Notes under the pieces: model-generated
Told to the model about the DNA's origin: nothing
What the model saw: only the letters and a program-made list of their open reading frames with translations
Database searches by the model: none
Position numbers and translations under genes: made by a program
Source of the DNA: Linnemannia elongata
Lineage: Eukaryota > Mortierellomycota > Mortierellomycetes > Mortierellales > Mortierellaceae
Direction: 5' to 3'
DNA: 64,000 bases
NCBI GenBank assembly: GCA_036320915.1
Contig: JAXBDG010000015.1
Location: 434,001 to 498,000 of the forward strand
Shown: positions 10,517-24,964 of the stretch, one piece after another
Layout: each line of letters opens with the position of its first letter
How positions within the stretch are numbered: position 1 is the stretch's first letter

Positions 10517-11893
10517 ATGATACTAAACAACCATCACAAACTATACCTATCCCATGCACTAACATCATGGGTCGACCGCTCCTTCGAATTCGCATCCTAC
10601 CTCCTTATCTCAAAAATCTACACATCCTCCCTCCTCCAGTCCTCCGTCTACGGTCTCACCACCACCCTGGCAGCCCTCGTCCTCAGTAACCAGATTGGCA
10701 ATTGGATCAACATCCTCTCGAGGTTGAATACTTATCGAGTGACGCTTCTGATTCAGAAGATTAGTATTGTTGTTAGTACCGTACTCTTTTACTACCTCTT
10801 CGTCCTCAACACCAACAATAACGACGGCAACGTCAAAGACAGCGGTAGAACGCTACATGGATCGAGCAATGGACTGTACGCGGTAATAATCGTCCTAGGA
10901 TGCACGCTCAAATTGTCGTTCATCGGGAACAGTATTGCGATCGAGAAGGACTGGGCGTTTATTATCTCGGAGGGTCATCTCGAGGTGCTTCTGCCAACCA
11001 TGAGAAGGATCGATCTGGTCTGCAAGACGGTCTCGCCTATCTTTGTCGGGTTCCTCCTCGCTGCTCCCTCGCACCTCATCGCTACGATCGTCATCTGTGC
11101 CTGGACCACCGTGTCAGCTGTAGTAGAGTATATCCTTGTCAGTCAGATCCATAATGACGTTCCTACACTCCACTCCCGTACGCCTTATACTCCCCCAACA
11201 CCAACAACATCAGCAACTCCTACAGAATCGGAACATCAGGAACAGGAGGAAGAAGCATCAGCCCCAGTCAGCCTCCGAGAATACATCCACCACAAGACCT
11301 TCCTGATAACCCTCTCCATCGGGATGCTCTACATCAACGTCCTTTCCTTTGGCGGCACAATGACTTCCTACCTGACCATGATCGGCTACAGCAACAGCCT
11401 CCTCGGTATCATGAAAGCCGTTGCAGGAATAATGGGCGTCGCTGGCACCTACGCCCAATCCTTGCTCTCCAAGCGAATCGGCAATGTTCGTACGGGTCTC
11501 TGGTCCATCTGGCAACTCTCCCTCACCCTCTCCCTTGTCCTCATCGCAATCGCCAACAAAGCCCATGACACCCCTACAACCACCTCTGTGTTACTCTTCG
11601 GAGGTGTGGCAGCCAGTCGCTTAGGGTTATGGATGTTTGACCTTGCAGAGTCACTGATCCTTCAGGAATACACTTCGTCAAGTCACATCACAAGTATCAC
11701 AGGGTGGCAGTACAGCATGTGTAATCTGTTTGATCTGTTGCAATATGTATTGACGATTGTGTGGTCGGATCCGGCGATATTTGTGGTACCAGCTAGTATT
11801 TCTGTAGGGGTCGTTGTGGCTGCTGCGGGGGTGTATACGGGCTTTGTGTGGAAGGATAGGGGTCATCTGCTGCATCACATCAAGTTGAAGTAG
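10517..11893 (+). CDS. Ferroportin-like (SLC40 family) metal transporter
   Basis: A single exon encodes 458 aa with about ten hydrophobic segments. The N-terminal signature LYLSHALTSWVDRSFEFASY and the stretch NSIAIEKDW, followed by a conserved TMRRIDLVCKTVSPIFVG, match the ferroportin (FPN1/IREG) family of MFS-fold iron exporters. A hydrophilic Thr/Pro/Glu-rich loop near residues 215-255 separates the two halves, as in the family. Expected role: ferrous iron or related divalent metal efflux across the plasma or vacuolar membrane. I use the ATG at 10517 because upstream in-frame residues are T-rich leader translation. Length is slightly short compared with animal ferroportins (~570 aa). Neighbours give no pathway context. 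Confidence 0.85.
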   Translation: MILNNHHKLYLSHALTSWVDRSFEFASYLLISKIYTSSLLQSSVYGLTTTLAALVLSNQIGNWINILSRLNTYRVTLLIQKISIVVSTVLFYYLFVLNTNNNDGNVKDSGRTLHGSSNGLYAVIIVLGCTLKLSFIGNSIAIEKDWAFIISEGHLEVLLPTMRRIDLVCKTVSPIFVGFLLAAPSHLIATIVICAWTTVSAVVEYILVSQIHNDVPTLHSRTPYTPPTPTTSATPTESEHQEQEEEASAPVSLREYIHHKTFLITLSIGMLYINVLSFGGTMTSYLTMIGYSNSLLGIMKAVAGIMGVAGTYAQSLLSKRIGNVRTGLWSIWQLSLTLSLVLIAIANKAHDTPTTTSVLLFGGVAASRLGLWMFDLAESLILQEYTSSSHITSITGWQYSMCNLFDLLQYVLTIVWSDPAIFVVPASISVGVVVAAAGVYTGFVWKDRGHLLHHIKLK

Positions 11894-12569
11894 ACACTCT
11901 GTCCTCTCCTTCCTTTTTATTTTTTTTTCTTTCTCAGTCATAGATATAAAAAAAACACGCTAGTCAAGAATAAAACGCGAAAACGCGAAAACCTGATTTA
12001 CGATCTAACGGAGACGCGTTCGTTTCCTCTACCTATCTTATGCGGGTGATATTTTAATAAGTGATAGTTATTAATATGTAAAACAGAATGATGTTGGGCC
12101 TCCTTTTGCTTTCACAACAAAACCTCGAACTACGAAGTCGATCTCGGACACAACGCATTGGGATTGTCTTGCGTTGTAGTTGGTTGTAAAAGTACATGGC
12201 GATATATTCTAGATCTAGTATAGGTGAGAAGGGGGAAGACGTCTACCTTTTTTCCTCTCTCTAAAGTTACTCTTGTTAGTTTACGGCTGTCTTGGCAACA
12301 GTCAATCTCCGCGCTTTGTTTGCCAAAAAAAAAAAAAAAAAAAAAAAGGAATTACAAGACGAAGATGGGGATAGGTCGAGCAGAAACCTGAACAAGACGA
12401 AGAACTGGAACCGAACATAGGCACAAAGCACAACCCCCCCCCCCCCAAAGCTTTGAGAGCCACAACTACAACCCAGGTTTACAAGAGACCGGCTATCAGA
12501 CACCTCTCACCATCTCAACCACACTTTCCCATCACAACCTCCCCTCCTCCCTTCCTCCGTCTATCTGAG
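11894..12569. other. 3' region of ferroportin-like gene and upstream of secreted-peptide locus
   Basis: An AATAAA-like signal lies near 11969 with GCGAAAA direct repeats. There is a long A run (about 12325-12347) and a C run (12434-12446). No gene seen. Confidence 0.4.
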
Positions 12570-12659
12570 ATGAAAACGTTCACTGTTCTTGTTACTGCCT
12601 TGGTCGTGAGCGTCGTCTCTGCCCTGCCGACGGTGAATACGGCGAGTACCACCCTGTAG
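12570..12659 (+). pseudogene. Orphan first exon (signal peptide) of a duplicated secreted protein
   Basis: The ATG at 12570 opens a 29-residue frame that is a complete signal peptide (MKTFTVLVTALVVSVVSALP) plus a few residues. It ends ACCACCCTGTAG and then GTAATA, which parallels the end of exon 1 of the gene at 13046 (ACCACCCTGTAAGC). No second exon matching the neighbour lies between here and 13046. The simplest reading is a tandem duplicate that kept only exon 1; expression as a tiny secreted peptide cannot be excluded. Confidence 0.55.
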
Positions 12660-12814
12660 GTAATAATCGTTCCTTTGTTTGTGACAAAAAAAAAAAAAAA
12701 GAAACTCATCTTGAAAGTAGCTAATGACCGACGATTCTTCCTTTCCTTTTTTCTTCTCCGCCTCTATCTAGAAAAACAAGCGCGAGTACAAACACAATCA
12801 AAAAAAGAGAAACG

Positions 12815-12925
12815 GGCGCATGCGCATGCACGAACACAAATACAAAAAAAAAAAAAAAAACTACAGACAAACACTCCATGCTGGCGTTTGGGAGCCGCAA
12901 ACATACTCAGGGATATAAAAAGTAC
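12815..12925 (+). repeat. Direct repeat flanking the small secreted-protein gene, left copy
   Basis: The segment with GCACGAACACAAATACAA followed by GGGAGCCGCAAACATACTCAGGG has a diverged second copy at about 13882-13952 (GCACGAACACAAATACAA, then GCGAGAGCTGCAAACATTTCCC). The copies bracket the gene at 13046 and support local duplication. Confidence 0.6.
12914..12920 (+). promoter_or_regulatory. TATA element of the small secreted-protein gene
   Basis: TATAAAA lies 126 bases before the ATG at 13046, at a plausible core-promoter distance given the CT-rich leader that follows. Confidence 0.5.
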
Positions 12926-13045
12926 TTCCTCATCAGACGTTTGCATCTAAAACTCTCTATTACCATTTACCTCTCCTCCCTTGCCTTTTCGTATCTCCTC
13001 CCAACAAACACATACGGACACACACCCTAACACCTCTACTCCGAG

Positions 13046-13618
13046 ATGAAACTCGCCGTTCTGGTTGCCGCTTTTGCTGCATGTGTTGTCTCTGCCTTGC
13101 CTACGGGCAACACCACCCTGTAAGCAACTTTCACTTCCTTCTTCAAGCGCGTCAAGAAGTGCAGTTGACAGAAAGCATAATGGCTAACAATGATCATTTC
13201 CACCTCGTCGTTGAAAAAATGGTAATGTAGCTCAACATCTTTGACGCCACGTGGTAGAGCAGCACCAACAGCAGCTGGATGTCTTAGCACAACCCTCCTC
13301 TGGGGCGTCCAACGAATGACGCCATACCCCGATGGCACACCTCGAGTCAAAAATACGTTCGTGCTTTTCATAGAGACCAGCAAGGATTATATCACCAAGT
13401 TGGGACACATCACCCGGGAGTATGGCCGCGATTACCAACAATGCGATACGAAGGGGTTGATATGTGTGAGGTTTGATGGATGGAGGGAAAAGAACCCACG
13501 GGTGGCGATGAACTATAACTTAAAGTGGTATCATCATACCATCGAGAATGGCAAGAATGCTGATGGGCCAATTGGACCCGCGAGGGAGACTTTTGAATAT
13601 TGGGATTGTGTTGATTAG
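13046..13618 (+). CDS. Small secreted protein, unknown family
   Basis: Exon 1 (13046-13119) encodes a signal peptide (MKLAVLVAAFAACVVSALP) and ends in phase 2 at GTAAGC. Exon 2 can start at 13258 or 13231 (both after TAG, both in phase) and runs to the TAG at 13618. This gives 144 or 153 aa. The mature part has few cysteines (GCLS, QQCD, GLICVRF, YWDCVD) and many aromatic and charged residues, ending ETFEYWDCVD. I recognise no family. A secreted effector-like or extracellular role is only inferred from the signal peptide. The orphan exon 1 at 12570 and similar flanking repeats show the locus has duplicated locally. Confidence 0.6.
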
Positions 13619-13881
13619 AGATAGCAGGAGGAGAGAGAGAGGAGGGAGAGGAGGAAAGGGTCATGGAGAGAGTGTGTGCAGTGCAGGACGAAGACCACAA
13701 TGCTTTTTCTTAATGAAGTTTTTGTTATCTCATGACTATAAATTACAACGCCCAAAAACCCTTCCTTTACCTTCGTCAAATAAGAAATGATGATGAGGAT
13801 GAGGAGAGGAAGAGAGGAAGAAAACGATGAGGAAAGAGAGAGAGCAGAAGAAAGAAGTGCATGCACAGTACTAATGCAATC

Positions 13882-13952
13882 AAATGCACGAACACAAATA
13901 CAACATCTGGTCAAGTTGGGGGCGCGAGAGCTGCAAACATTTCCCAGGGTGT
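13882..13952 (+). repeat. Direct repeat flanking the small secreted-protein gene, right copy
   Basis: Partner of the copy at 12815-12925. The first 18 bases (GCACGAACACAAATACAA) are identical, and the poly-A run present in the left copy is missing here. Confidence 0.6.
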
Positions 13953-14980
13953 AGAATAGACAGAGCGGGTTTCGACCCCCTGCCTGAGGAATACACATCA
14001 CACCCACTCGATCTGCAATCCTACCTTAACTATCACATACGCTTCTTATTCCTCCTTGTCACCCCTGGCAACATAAACCATGGACATACTTACGCGGTCA
14101 ACACACACCAACACCCCTGCTTGAGTCCAATGGGTATCGCCATGCATACGAGAGTAGGACGTATGCATCGCCGTCCGATTGAGCTGCGAGGAAAGCTTTC
14201 CTTACTGGGACTGTGTCACAGAGTAGCGATGTGTATGCGAGCTTCGGAACGGGAACAGTGCGAATAGGCACAGATGCCACTGGTTCTTTTTTGCAATTCT
14301 ACTTGACAAGTGTGCATGCTCATGGTGAAATGTAAGATATATGGTGCTTTGGAGTAAATCGATAGTGATGCTCTTTTATGAAACCAAAGACAAGGTTCAA
14401 GTGCCTTCATGATCGGAAGATTTACAAGTTAGTAGACATCCACTCGACAACCTCACTGGACTAGGACAATGTCACAGGCACCAGGACAAGTTCATATGAA
14501 GTATGAGAGCGCAGTCGTTAACGACGATAAGCCTTACGGTCATGCACACATAGGTTCAATAGTCTAATGCGAAGTGAGAGAGACCAAAGAGAAAGTACCC
14601 TTGATTAAGTACACTTCCCCTCCTCTCCTTGTCGTTGTTCATGTCCCATGGACACAATAGGACACTGAGAATGGCGCACTTCAGGGGAAGGATTTGCCCA
14701 TATGGTGTGGTCCCTCCCTCCCTTTCCAGCCAATCAGAAGTATTCAATTGGTCCATCTGATAACAACGAAGGAACACTTCAACTTACGCCGCACGAATAA
14801 GGTATCGTTTCTTCTTTTTCTCACCCTCTTCACCTCTTTCTTTTTTCCCTCTCACCTTATCCATCTCATCTCATCTGTCCTTTCCCTTCCTTTCTTCCTT
14901 CCTTTCTTACTCATCAAACACTTCCCCCTTCCCCCTTCCCCCTTACACTTCCTCCATCTCTCCTCCTCCAAAATAAAAAC
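13953..14980. other. Intergenic region before the DOPA-dioxygenase-like gene
   Basis: No supported gene. The last ~170 bases are an extreme CT-rich leader (repeats of CCTTCC and CTTCCCC), characteristic of strongly transcribed fungal genes. Confidence 0.4.
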
Positions 14981-15505
14981 ATGCAGATCAGCGCAGACTC
15001 AGACTACCGCCCTGTTGCATCCGGCCCAGTGCCATATACCAACACCTCAACCTCGACCAACGCCGACCTGCAATCCGACTACGACAACGAGATTAAGGAA
15101 TTCCACTTTCACCTTTACTGGTTCCAGAACAACAAGGCCTCACACGAGTCCGCCGTCAAACTCCGTGACCGAATCCTCGAACTCGTCCGTCAGGGGTTCT
15201 TCCAAGTTGTCCCTCTCAAAAACGGTATCAATACTTCCCCTAGAGGTCCTCACCCTATTGGAAGTTATGAGGTTTGGTGTGCGAGGGAGGATTTCGCACG
15301 TTGTTATTCGTGGTTTGTGTTGAACAGGGGTCCACATTCGATTCTGATCCATCCGTTGACGAGGGAGGAGTTGGCCGATCATTCTTCGAGGGCTACTTGG
15401 TTGGGGACTCCTGTGCCTTTGGATTTCACGGGATTGAGTCCCCATCTGGATCATACCCCTTCGCAGTACCCCGAGCTCGGTCTTGGTTACAATGCCAAGA
15501 AGTAA
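14981..15505 (+). CDS. DOPA 4,5-dioxygenase-family protein
   Basis: A single exon of 174 aa. The core has the hallmarks of the DOPA-dioxygenase family (PF08883): EFHFHLYWF near residue 40, GPHPIGSYEVWC near 91, and NRGPHSILIHPLT near 115, then DHSSRATWLGTPVPLDF. The conserved histidines in these motifs are the likely metal and substrate contacts. Family members cleave the ring of L-DOPA or related catechols and are linked to betalain-type pigments in Amanita; most fungal members have no known substrate. No signal peptide, so cytosolic. The start is the first ATG after a CT-rich leader. The ~40-residue N-terminal extension is polar. Confidence 0.85.
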   Translation: MQISADSDYRPVASGPVPYTNTSTSTNADLQSDYDNEIKEFHFHLYWFQNNKASHESAVKLRDRILELVRQGFFQVVPLKNGINTSPRGPHPIGSYEVWCAREDFARCYSWFVLNRGPHSILIHPLTREELADHSSRATWLGTPVPLDFTGLSPHLDHTPSQYPELGLGYNAKK

Positions 15506-17151
15506 TCTTGGTTGGTTGACTGGAAGGAACGGAGGGAGGACACGATGACAAAGGACGAGGACGAGTTTAGAAGGACAGGAGCAAGTTGCAGGACGAGTAA
15601 CAATAGTAGAGCACACATCGTGGGAACCTCATGCCAGAGTTATTCTCCCTCTCTCTTCCTTTTTTACCCACCCTCCTCTTTCATGCACTCGCACCACATA
15701 CCTTCCTCTCTCTCTCAAACACACACTACCACCACAACACATGCCATTTTTTTTTTCTTCTGTACATACATGAAATAAAACACAAAAAAAGAGCGCCATG
15801 GATCCAAATAAGGTAGCGAACGGTAGACACAAGCACACAGGTGGACACATTCTTCAGAGCGTCGTGCTGCCAGCACCTTAGCGAGTGCACAGAAAAGGTC
15901 CCTACGACATCATCCTTTTTTTGTATTTGGAAAGGGGGGGTTGAAAGGACACAAACAATTGGGCGATGACCACTGGAGGAGACAAGGAAGAAGGCGACTG
16001 GGTGACAAAAAGAAAGAGCCCCTCGTTTCCATGTTTCAGAGTAAGTCGTCACCTGCCACCTATCAGCCACCAACCTGGGCCTGGGTACTGGGTCCTAGGT
16101 GCTGGGAGGTGCCTGGGGGTGAGTGTCCCCAGGTCGCCACTGGGTTAGGCAATTGATGCTAGCGGAGTTAATTCATATACAGGCTGTTGTCATAGGTTTA
16201 TAACAAAACAGGTGCTGGCTGCCTGCTTCTGCAGCTTGGCTGTGTTGTGGTGAGGTGAGGTGTACTGTCGGGTGGTTGGCTGGTTGGGGTCTCAGAACTC
16301 CGCCTTAGGAGCTTTTTCCCTTTTTCTCTGCCTCTGCCGGAGGTATTTCGTTGACTTTTTATTATTATTATTTGTTGGTCATCAAAAACAAACAAAAAAA
16401 CAAAAACAGGAGCGTAAGCGCGCGAAATGTTGAAGAAAACGAGGAGCGACAATTCTATTTTGACTCGTGGTCTGGTCTGGGCTGGATGTGTCCATTGACA
16501 CGACTTGCATTGGACAATTGGGATTTGGGAGTGAGTGAGTGAGAGATGGATAGCGAGAGAGGTAAGGACTGTGCGCACAAGGGTCTGTTTTGGTGCAGTG
16601 GTTGGCTGGTCGAAAGAGAACTGAAAGGTAAACACTCACATCTGACAGGTGAAAGAGAATAAAGAGATAAAAAAAAAAAAACAAAAAAAAACAACAGATG
16701 CCGAAGAAAAAGCACGACAAAGGCAGGGCGAGAATGGCTAGACTATCTGCCGTTCTGCATTCTTTCTTGCCATGTCGAGCTACTTCTAGCTGGTGTGTGT
16801 AATTCTTCTTACTCATAAGATGGGAGTGAAGCGTGTATTTTCGAGCAAGGAACGTGGAGAGGGATGTGGGTGTGACGAGTGTGAGGTGGGGCGGGTACAA
16901 AGAGTGAGAGCGATAACCTTTTCTGTGTCGCCTTTTCCCTCCTCCATTCTCGGGTCTCAACTTCCCGCTCTTTCCTTTTCCTTTTCCCCTTTCTTTTTTC
17001 TTCTTCTCCCTTACAACCCCTGGCCCTTTCCTTTCTTTTCTTTCTTTCTTTCCTTCTTTCCTTTTCTCTTTTCTTCCTCCTTTTCCTTTCTTTCAGCCTC
17101 TCATCACTTTTCCTCTCCATCAACCCAGCGACATAAAGGATCAGCAACGGA
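15506..17151. other. Long intergenic region, no gene seen
   Basis: It holds GT-rich stretches, an imperfect CTGGG-type minisatellite near 16070-16130, an A-rich run near 16668-16695, and a strongly CT-rich leader from about 16925 into the PhoD-like gene. Open frames here are low complexity on both strands. Confidence 0.4.
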
Positions 17152-20100
17152 ATGTACCCGAACCCATACCAAAACAACCAGCAAGGAGGACAATACCCTC
17201 CTCCTCCTCCCGGAGCAGGTTATGCTCCTCCCACGAGTCCTCCACCTTCAATGTACCCTGCCCCCGCAAGTTCGCCTTACCAACCCCAGACCGCATACCA
17301 ACCACCAGCAACCTACCCTCCCCAGCAGCCAGCAGCGCCAGGTTACCCCGGCGGCATGATGTACCCACCCCCTGTCCCTCAACCTGGCGCACCCCCCGCA
17401 GGAGGAGCCTACCCTCCCCCCGCTCAGCTTCCTTTTAGCGGAATGCCCTCTGCTGTTCCCACACCCAACCCTACGGGAGGAGCGCCCACGAGCATGCCCA
17501 GCCCTCACCCGTATGGTCAACCACCTGCAGGGCCTCATGTCTACCCCCAGCACCAGCCTGCCCAGCAGCCGTACTCTCAGGGAGGCATGGCCCCGCCTTT
17601 CTCCCCTGTCCAGCCTAACAACAGCCCTTACGGACAACCTGCCTACCCTCCTCAGCCTTCTCACTATCAACCACCTACGGTGAACCCTTCGTCAACATAT
17701 GGATTCTTGTGCGGACCTTTGCTCCGATACCAAAACATGGATTTGCACCAAGGCAACTGGTTGGGTTCAGTCATGATGGTCTCGAAGCCCGAACCTCACG
17801 GACAGCAGAGTCCCGCTCCCGTCTTGACCTGGTCCGATGGTCGTAGCCCCCATCCTCAGCATGTTACAGGACAGGCCATTGACGGATACAACCAATCGAT
17901 CTTTTGGCGATTCGCTCTGGTGATCCCTCAGGACCCTCAAGCCACCAAGAAGATCACCTATTCTATCAACGGAGGTCCCAATTACTGGTTCTTTGTTGCT
18001 GGACGGAGCGAGTCTTTCCGCTGGATGTTTTATTCTTGCAATGGTTTCTCTTCCGCTACCGACTCAGGTAACATATCTTTGTTAAGGCTTTTGCATTTTT
18101 TAGTTGCGGGTCGTGTTTTTTTTGTTTGAGAGCATTATAATTGTTATGGAGTGCGTTGTGGACAGACGGACACACTGATATACAGAGAAACAAATGCAAA
18201 CATTGCGTATTGATCCGCATGCGAGGCGGGCCTGCAGGAACAGTTGCCATGGATTACAGTGGATACAATGGCGAACAAACAGACAGGAAAAGGACAAGAG
18301 GACAATAACCTGCGCAATCCGAGCTATTTTACGTTTTTTTATCTGTTCAGCGGAGAAACCACCTGCTTCCTTTCTTACCTCGGTGACATTTTAGTCACCG
18401 AGATCTCGCAACTGTTCATCCATCTGTCAGCTGCATTGTTTGTATCAGCCAAGGCACTCAACATAGTCCTAACCAACCCATTCCAAAAACACACAAACAA
18501 AACCGAGGAATTGCGTTTTTTTTATTCTCTAACCAACTCTCTTCCTCTTCTTCCCTTCCCTCCTCTCCCAATTTCTTTATTCCGCTATTTTCTTTGGACC
18601 TCACTCCTTAGTCGCGATTGGAGGAGCGAATCCGTTGTGGAACGATGCACTGGCCAAGCACACCGAACACCCCTACCATGTCATGATCGGAGGCGGTGAC
18701 CAACTCTATTGTGATTCCATTCTTGAGGAGCCCGAGATGAAGGAGTGGTTGTCCGGAACCATCCCAGAGCGTGAGAAGGCTATCTGTAAGCCTCACTGGA
18801 TTCAAGCGATTGAAAAGTATTACTTTAACCGGTATTGTACTTGGTTCTCCCAGGGCACTTATGGCCAGGCGCTTGCTGCTATCCCTACTATCAACATGTG
18901 GGATGACCACGAGTAAGTTACTGATACCTTTTTTTTAATGAGTTTTCGTTCGGACTTTTTGAGGGGCAATGAGGTATGCCTTTGTGCCACAGCCCTTCTG
19001 TTCTTTTTTTCTTTTTCTAACATCAATTTTTTTTTTCTCTATGACAAAATAGTACGATCGACGGATACGGATCGTACCCCGAGTCGACAATGAAATGCTC
19101 CGTCCTCACAACCCTCGGCGCCGTCTCCCGCAGATTCTACCTCCTCTTCCAACACCACACAACCCCCAGCCTCGTCCCCCACCACGGATTCTTCTCTGCA
19201 GGTGTCGGAGAAAACATTCTCACCTCCCTTGGACCTTCTACATCGATGCTCGTCCTTGACGCTCGTTCTGAACGTACCAAGAATTTGGTCTGTTCGGATC
19301 AGACGTATGATTTGGCGTTTGCGAAGATGTACAATGAGATTCCTCAGGGGACTAGACATTTGTTGGTCCAGATCGGTGTCCCGATTGCCTACCCGAGATT
19401 GGTTTTCGCGGAGAATTTGATGGGAAGTGTCGGGAATGTCCTGGGTGGATTGGCGAGTGCCAAGAGTGTGGTGAATAAGATTAATGGCGAACCCGAGTTG
19501 CTTGATGATCTCAACGACCACTGGACTGGTACGTCTTTATTCCTTTTTTTTTTTTTTTTTTTTTTTTTCTTTTCTTTGCTTCTTTTGTTGTTTTTTGTTC
19601 ATTGTTTTTGACGACGAAAAAGGAGTGTCAGAAGATTAACAGCTCCTTTTTTTTTTATCTCCTACCGACTCCTTCTCCTCCAACAATAATAGCCAAGGCA
19701 CACAAGCAGGAAAGAAACAGGTTCATCACTCGCCTCCAGAACTATGCCAACGACCGCAAGATCCGTGTCACCTTCATCTCGGGCGACGTCCACTGCGCCG
19801 GTGTCGGTCGCTTCACTGCCAAGATCTCGCCACCAGAAAAGGACCCTCAACTGATGTATCAAGTCATCTCCTCCGCCATCGTCAACGAACCCCCACCAGA
19901 GGGTGTCATCCGGCTCTTGCACTTCCAGGATAAGGTCCATATCTTGGAAGGACGCGTCAAGACCTATGAGGATATGTACCCGATGTTTACTCAGGATGTG
20001 AATGGACAGCCGTTGCAGTTGGATAAGCTGATGCCGAGACGTAATTATTCTCATGGACACTTTAATCATCATACTGGTGGCTTGGAGGTGACCATCTTTG

Positions 20101-20192
20101 TGGAGAATGTGAGGGGTGGGCCTGAGCATACCCCGGGCGCGGATAGGGGGACGAAGCCTTATGTTATCCATGTTCCTCGTCTTGAGGCTTAA
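17152..20192 (+). CDS. PhoD-like metallophosphatase with proline-rich N-terminus
   Basis: Four exons (17152-18067, 18612-18912, 19053-19528, 19693-20192) splice in phase to 730 aa. Residues 1-180 are Pro/Gln/Tyr/Gly-rich and disordered (MYPNPYQNNQQGG). The rest is a PhoD-type calcineurin-like phosphoesterase domain with metal-site motifs GGGDQLYCD, NMWDDHDTIDGYGSYPES (spanning the exon 2/3 junction) and FISGDVHCAGVGRF. Family members hydrolyse phosphomono- or diesters with a bound metal pair. There is no signal peptide, so this is likely one of the intracellular fungal PhoD-like proteins of unknown substrate. Intron 1 is 544 nt, several times longer than the others. The 3' end converges with the PAK gene. 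Confidence 0.88.
18379..18402 (+). other. Perfect 9-bp stem-loop in intron 1 of the PhoD-like gene
   Basis: CTCGGTGAC, a 6-base loop, then GTCACCGAG. It lies in the unusually long first intron. Function unknown. Confidence 0.6.
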
Positions 20193-20741
20193 GGATTTTT
20201 TGGTTTTTTTGTCAGGGGACGCGCGCGCGCACGCGGCTGATAAGGGCGTAGAAGCTAGGTCAGGAAAGAGGGAGGGGAGGGTGTTTTGTTGGACTTGAAA
20301 CAAAGTTCAAGACTATTAGTAGGAAGGGATCCTTTTTTTTCCTTGTTGTAAATCCCCATCCCTTATTTTTTAATTTTGTCAAAATAAAAAGAATGAATAT
20401 GTATTGTGTTGTCAACCTCAGAGTTCATTTATGATGTGAAAAGTTTTATTGGTACAAGTTGAGGGGAGGGGGGGAAATGTGAAAGAGAAATAGGTTTGGT
20501 AACAAAAAGAGCGAACGAACGGTCAACGACGAACGACATTTGGGGGAGTGAACAAAAAAAAAAAAAGAAAAAAATAGAATAAGAAAAAACAAGATGAGGG
20601 CGAAAAAGAAAAAATAGTACAGGAATGTCGATCATTTGAAAACAAAAACAGCTATTCCATCACGCATAATGAAAAGGGGGCCGTTTTTCTTTTTTGTTGT
20701 AAAGTTTTGTTGTAGTTTTTGCCGATGCCTTGATTTTCTTC
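20193..20741. other. Converging 3' ends of the PhoD-like and PAK genes
   Basis: AT-rich, with AATAAAA near 20384 on the plus strand and T/A runs usable as poly(A) signals on both strands. Also an alternating GCGCGCGCGC run near 20220. No gene. Confidence 0.5.
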
Positions 20742-24964
<4,223 letters not shown>

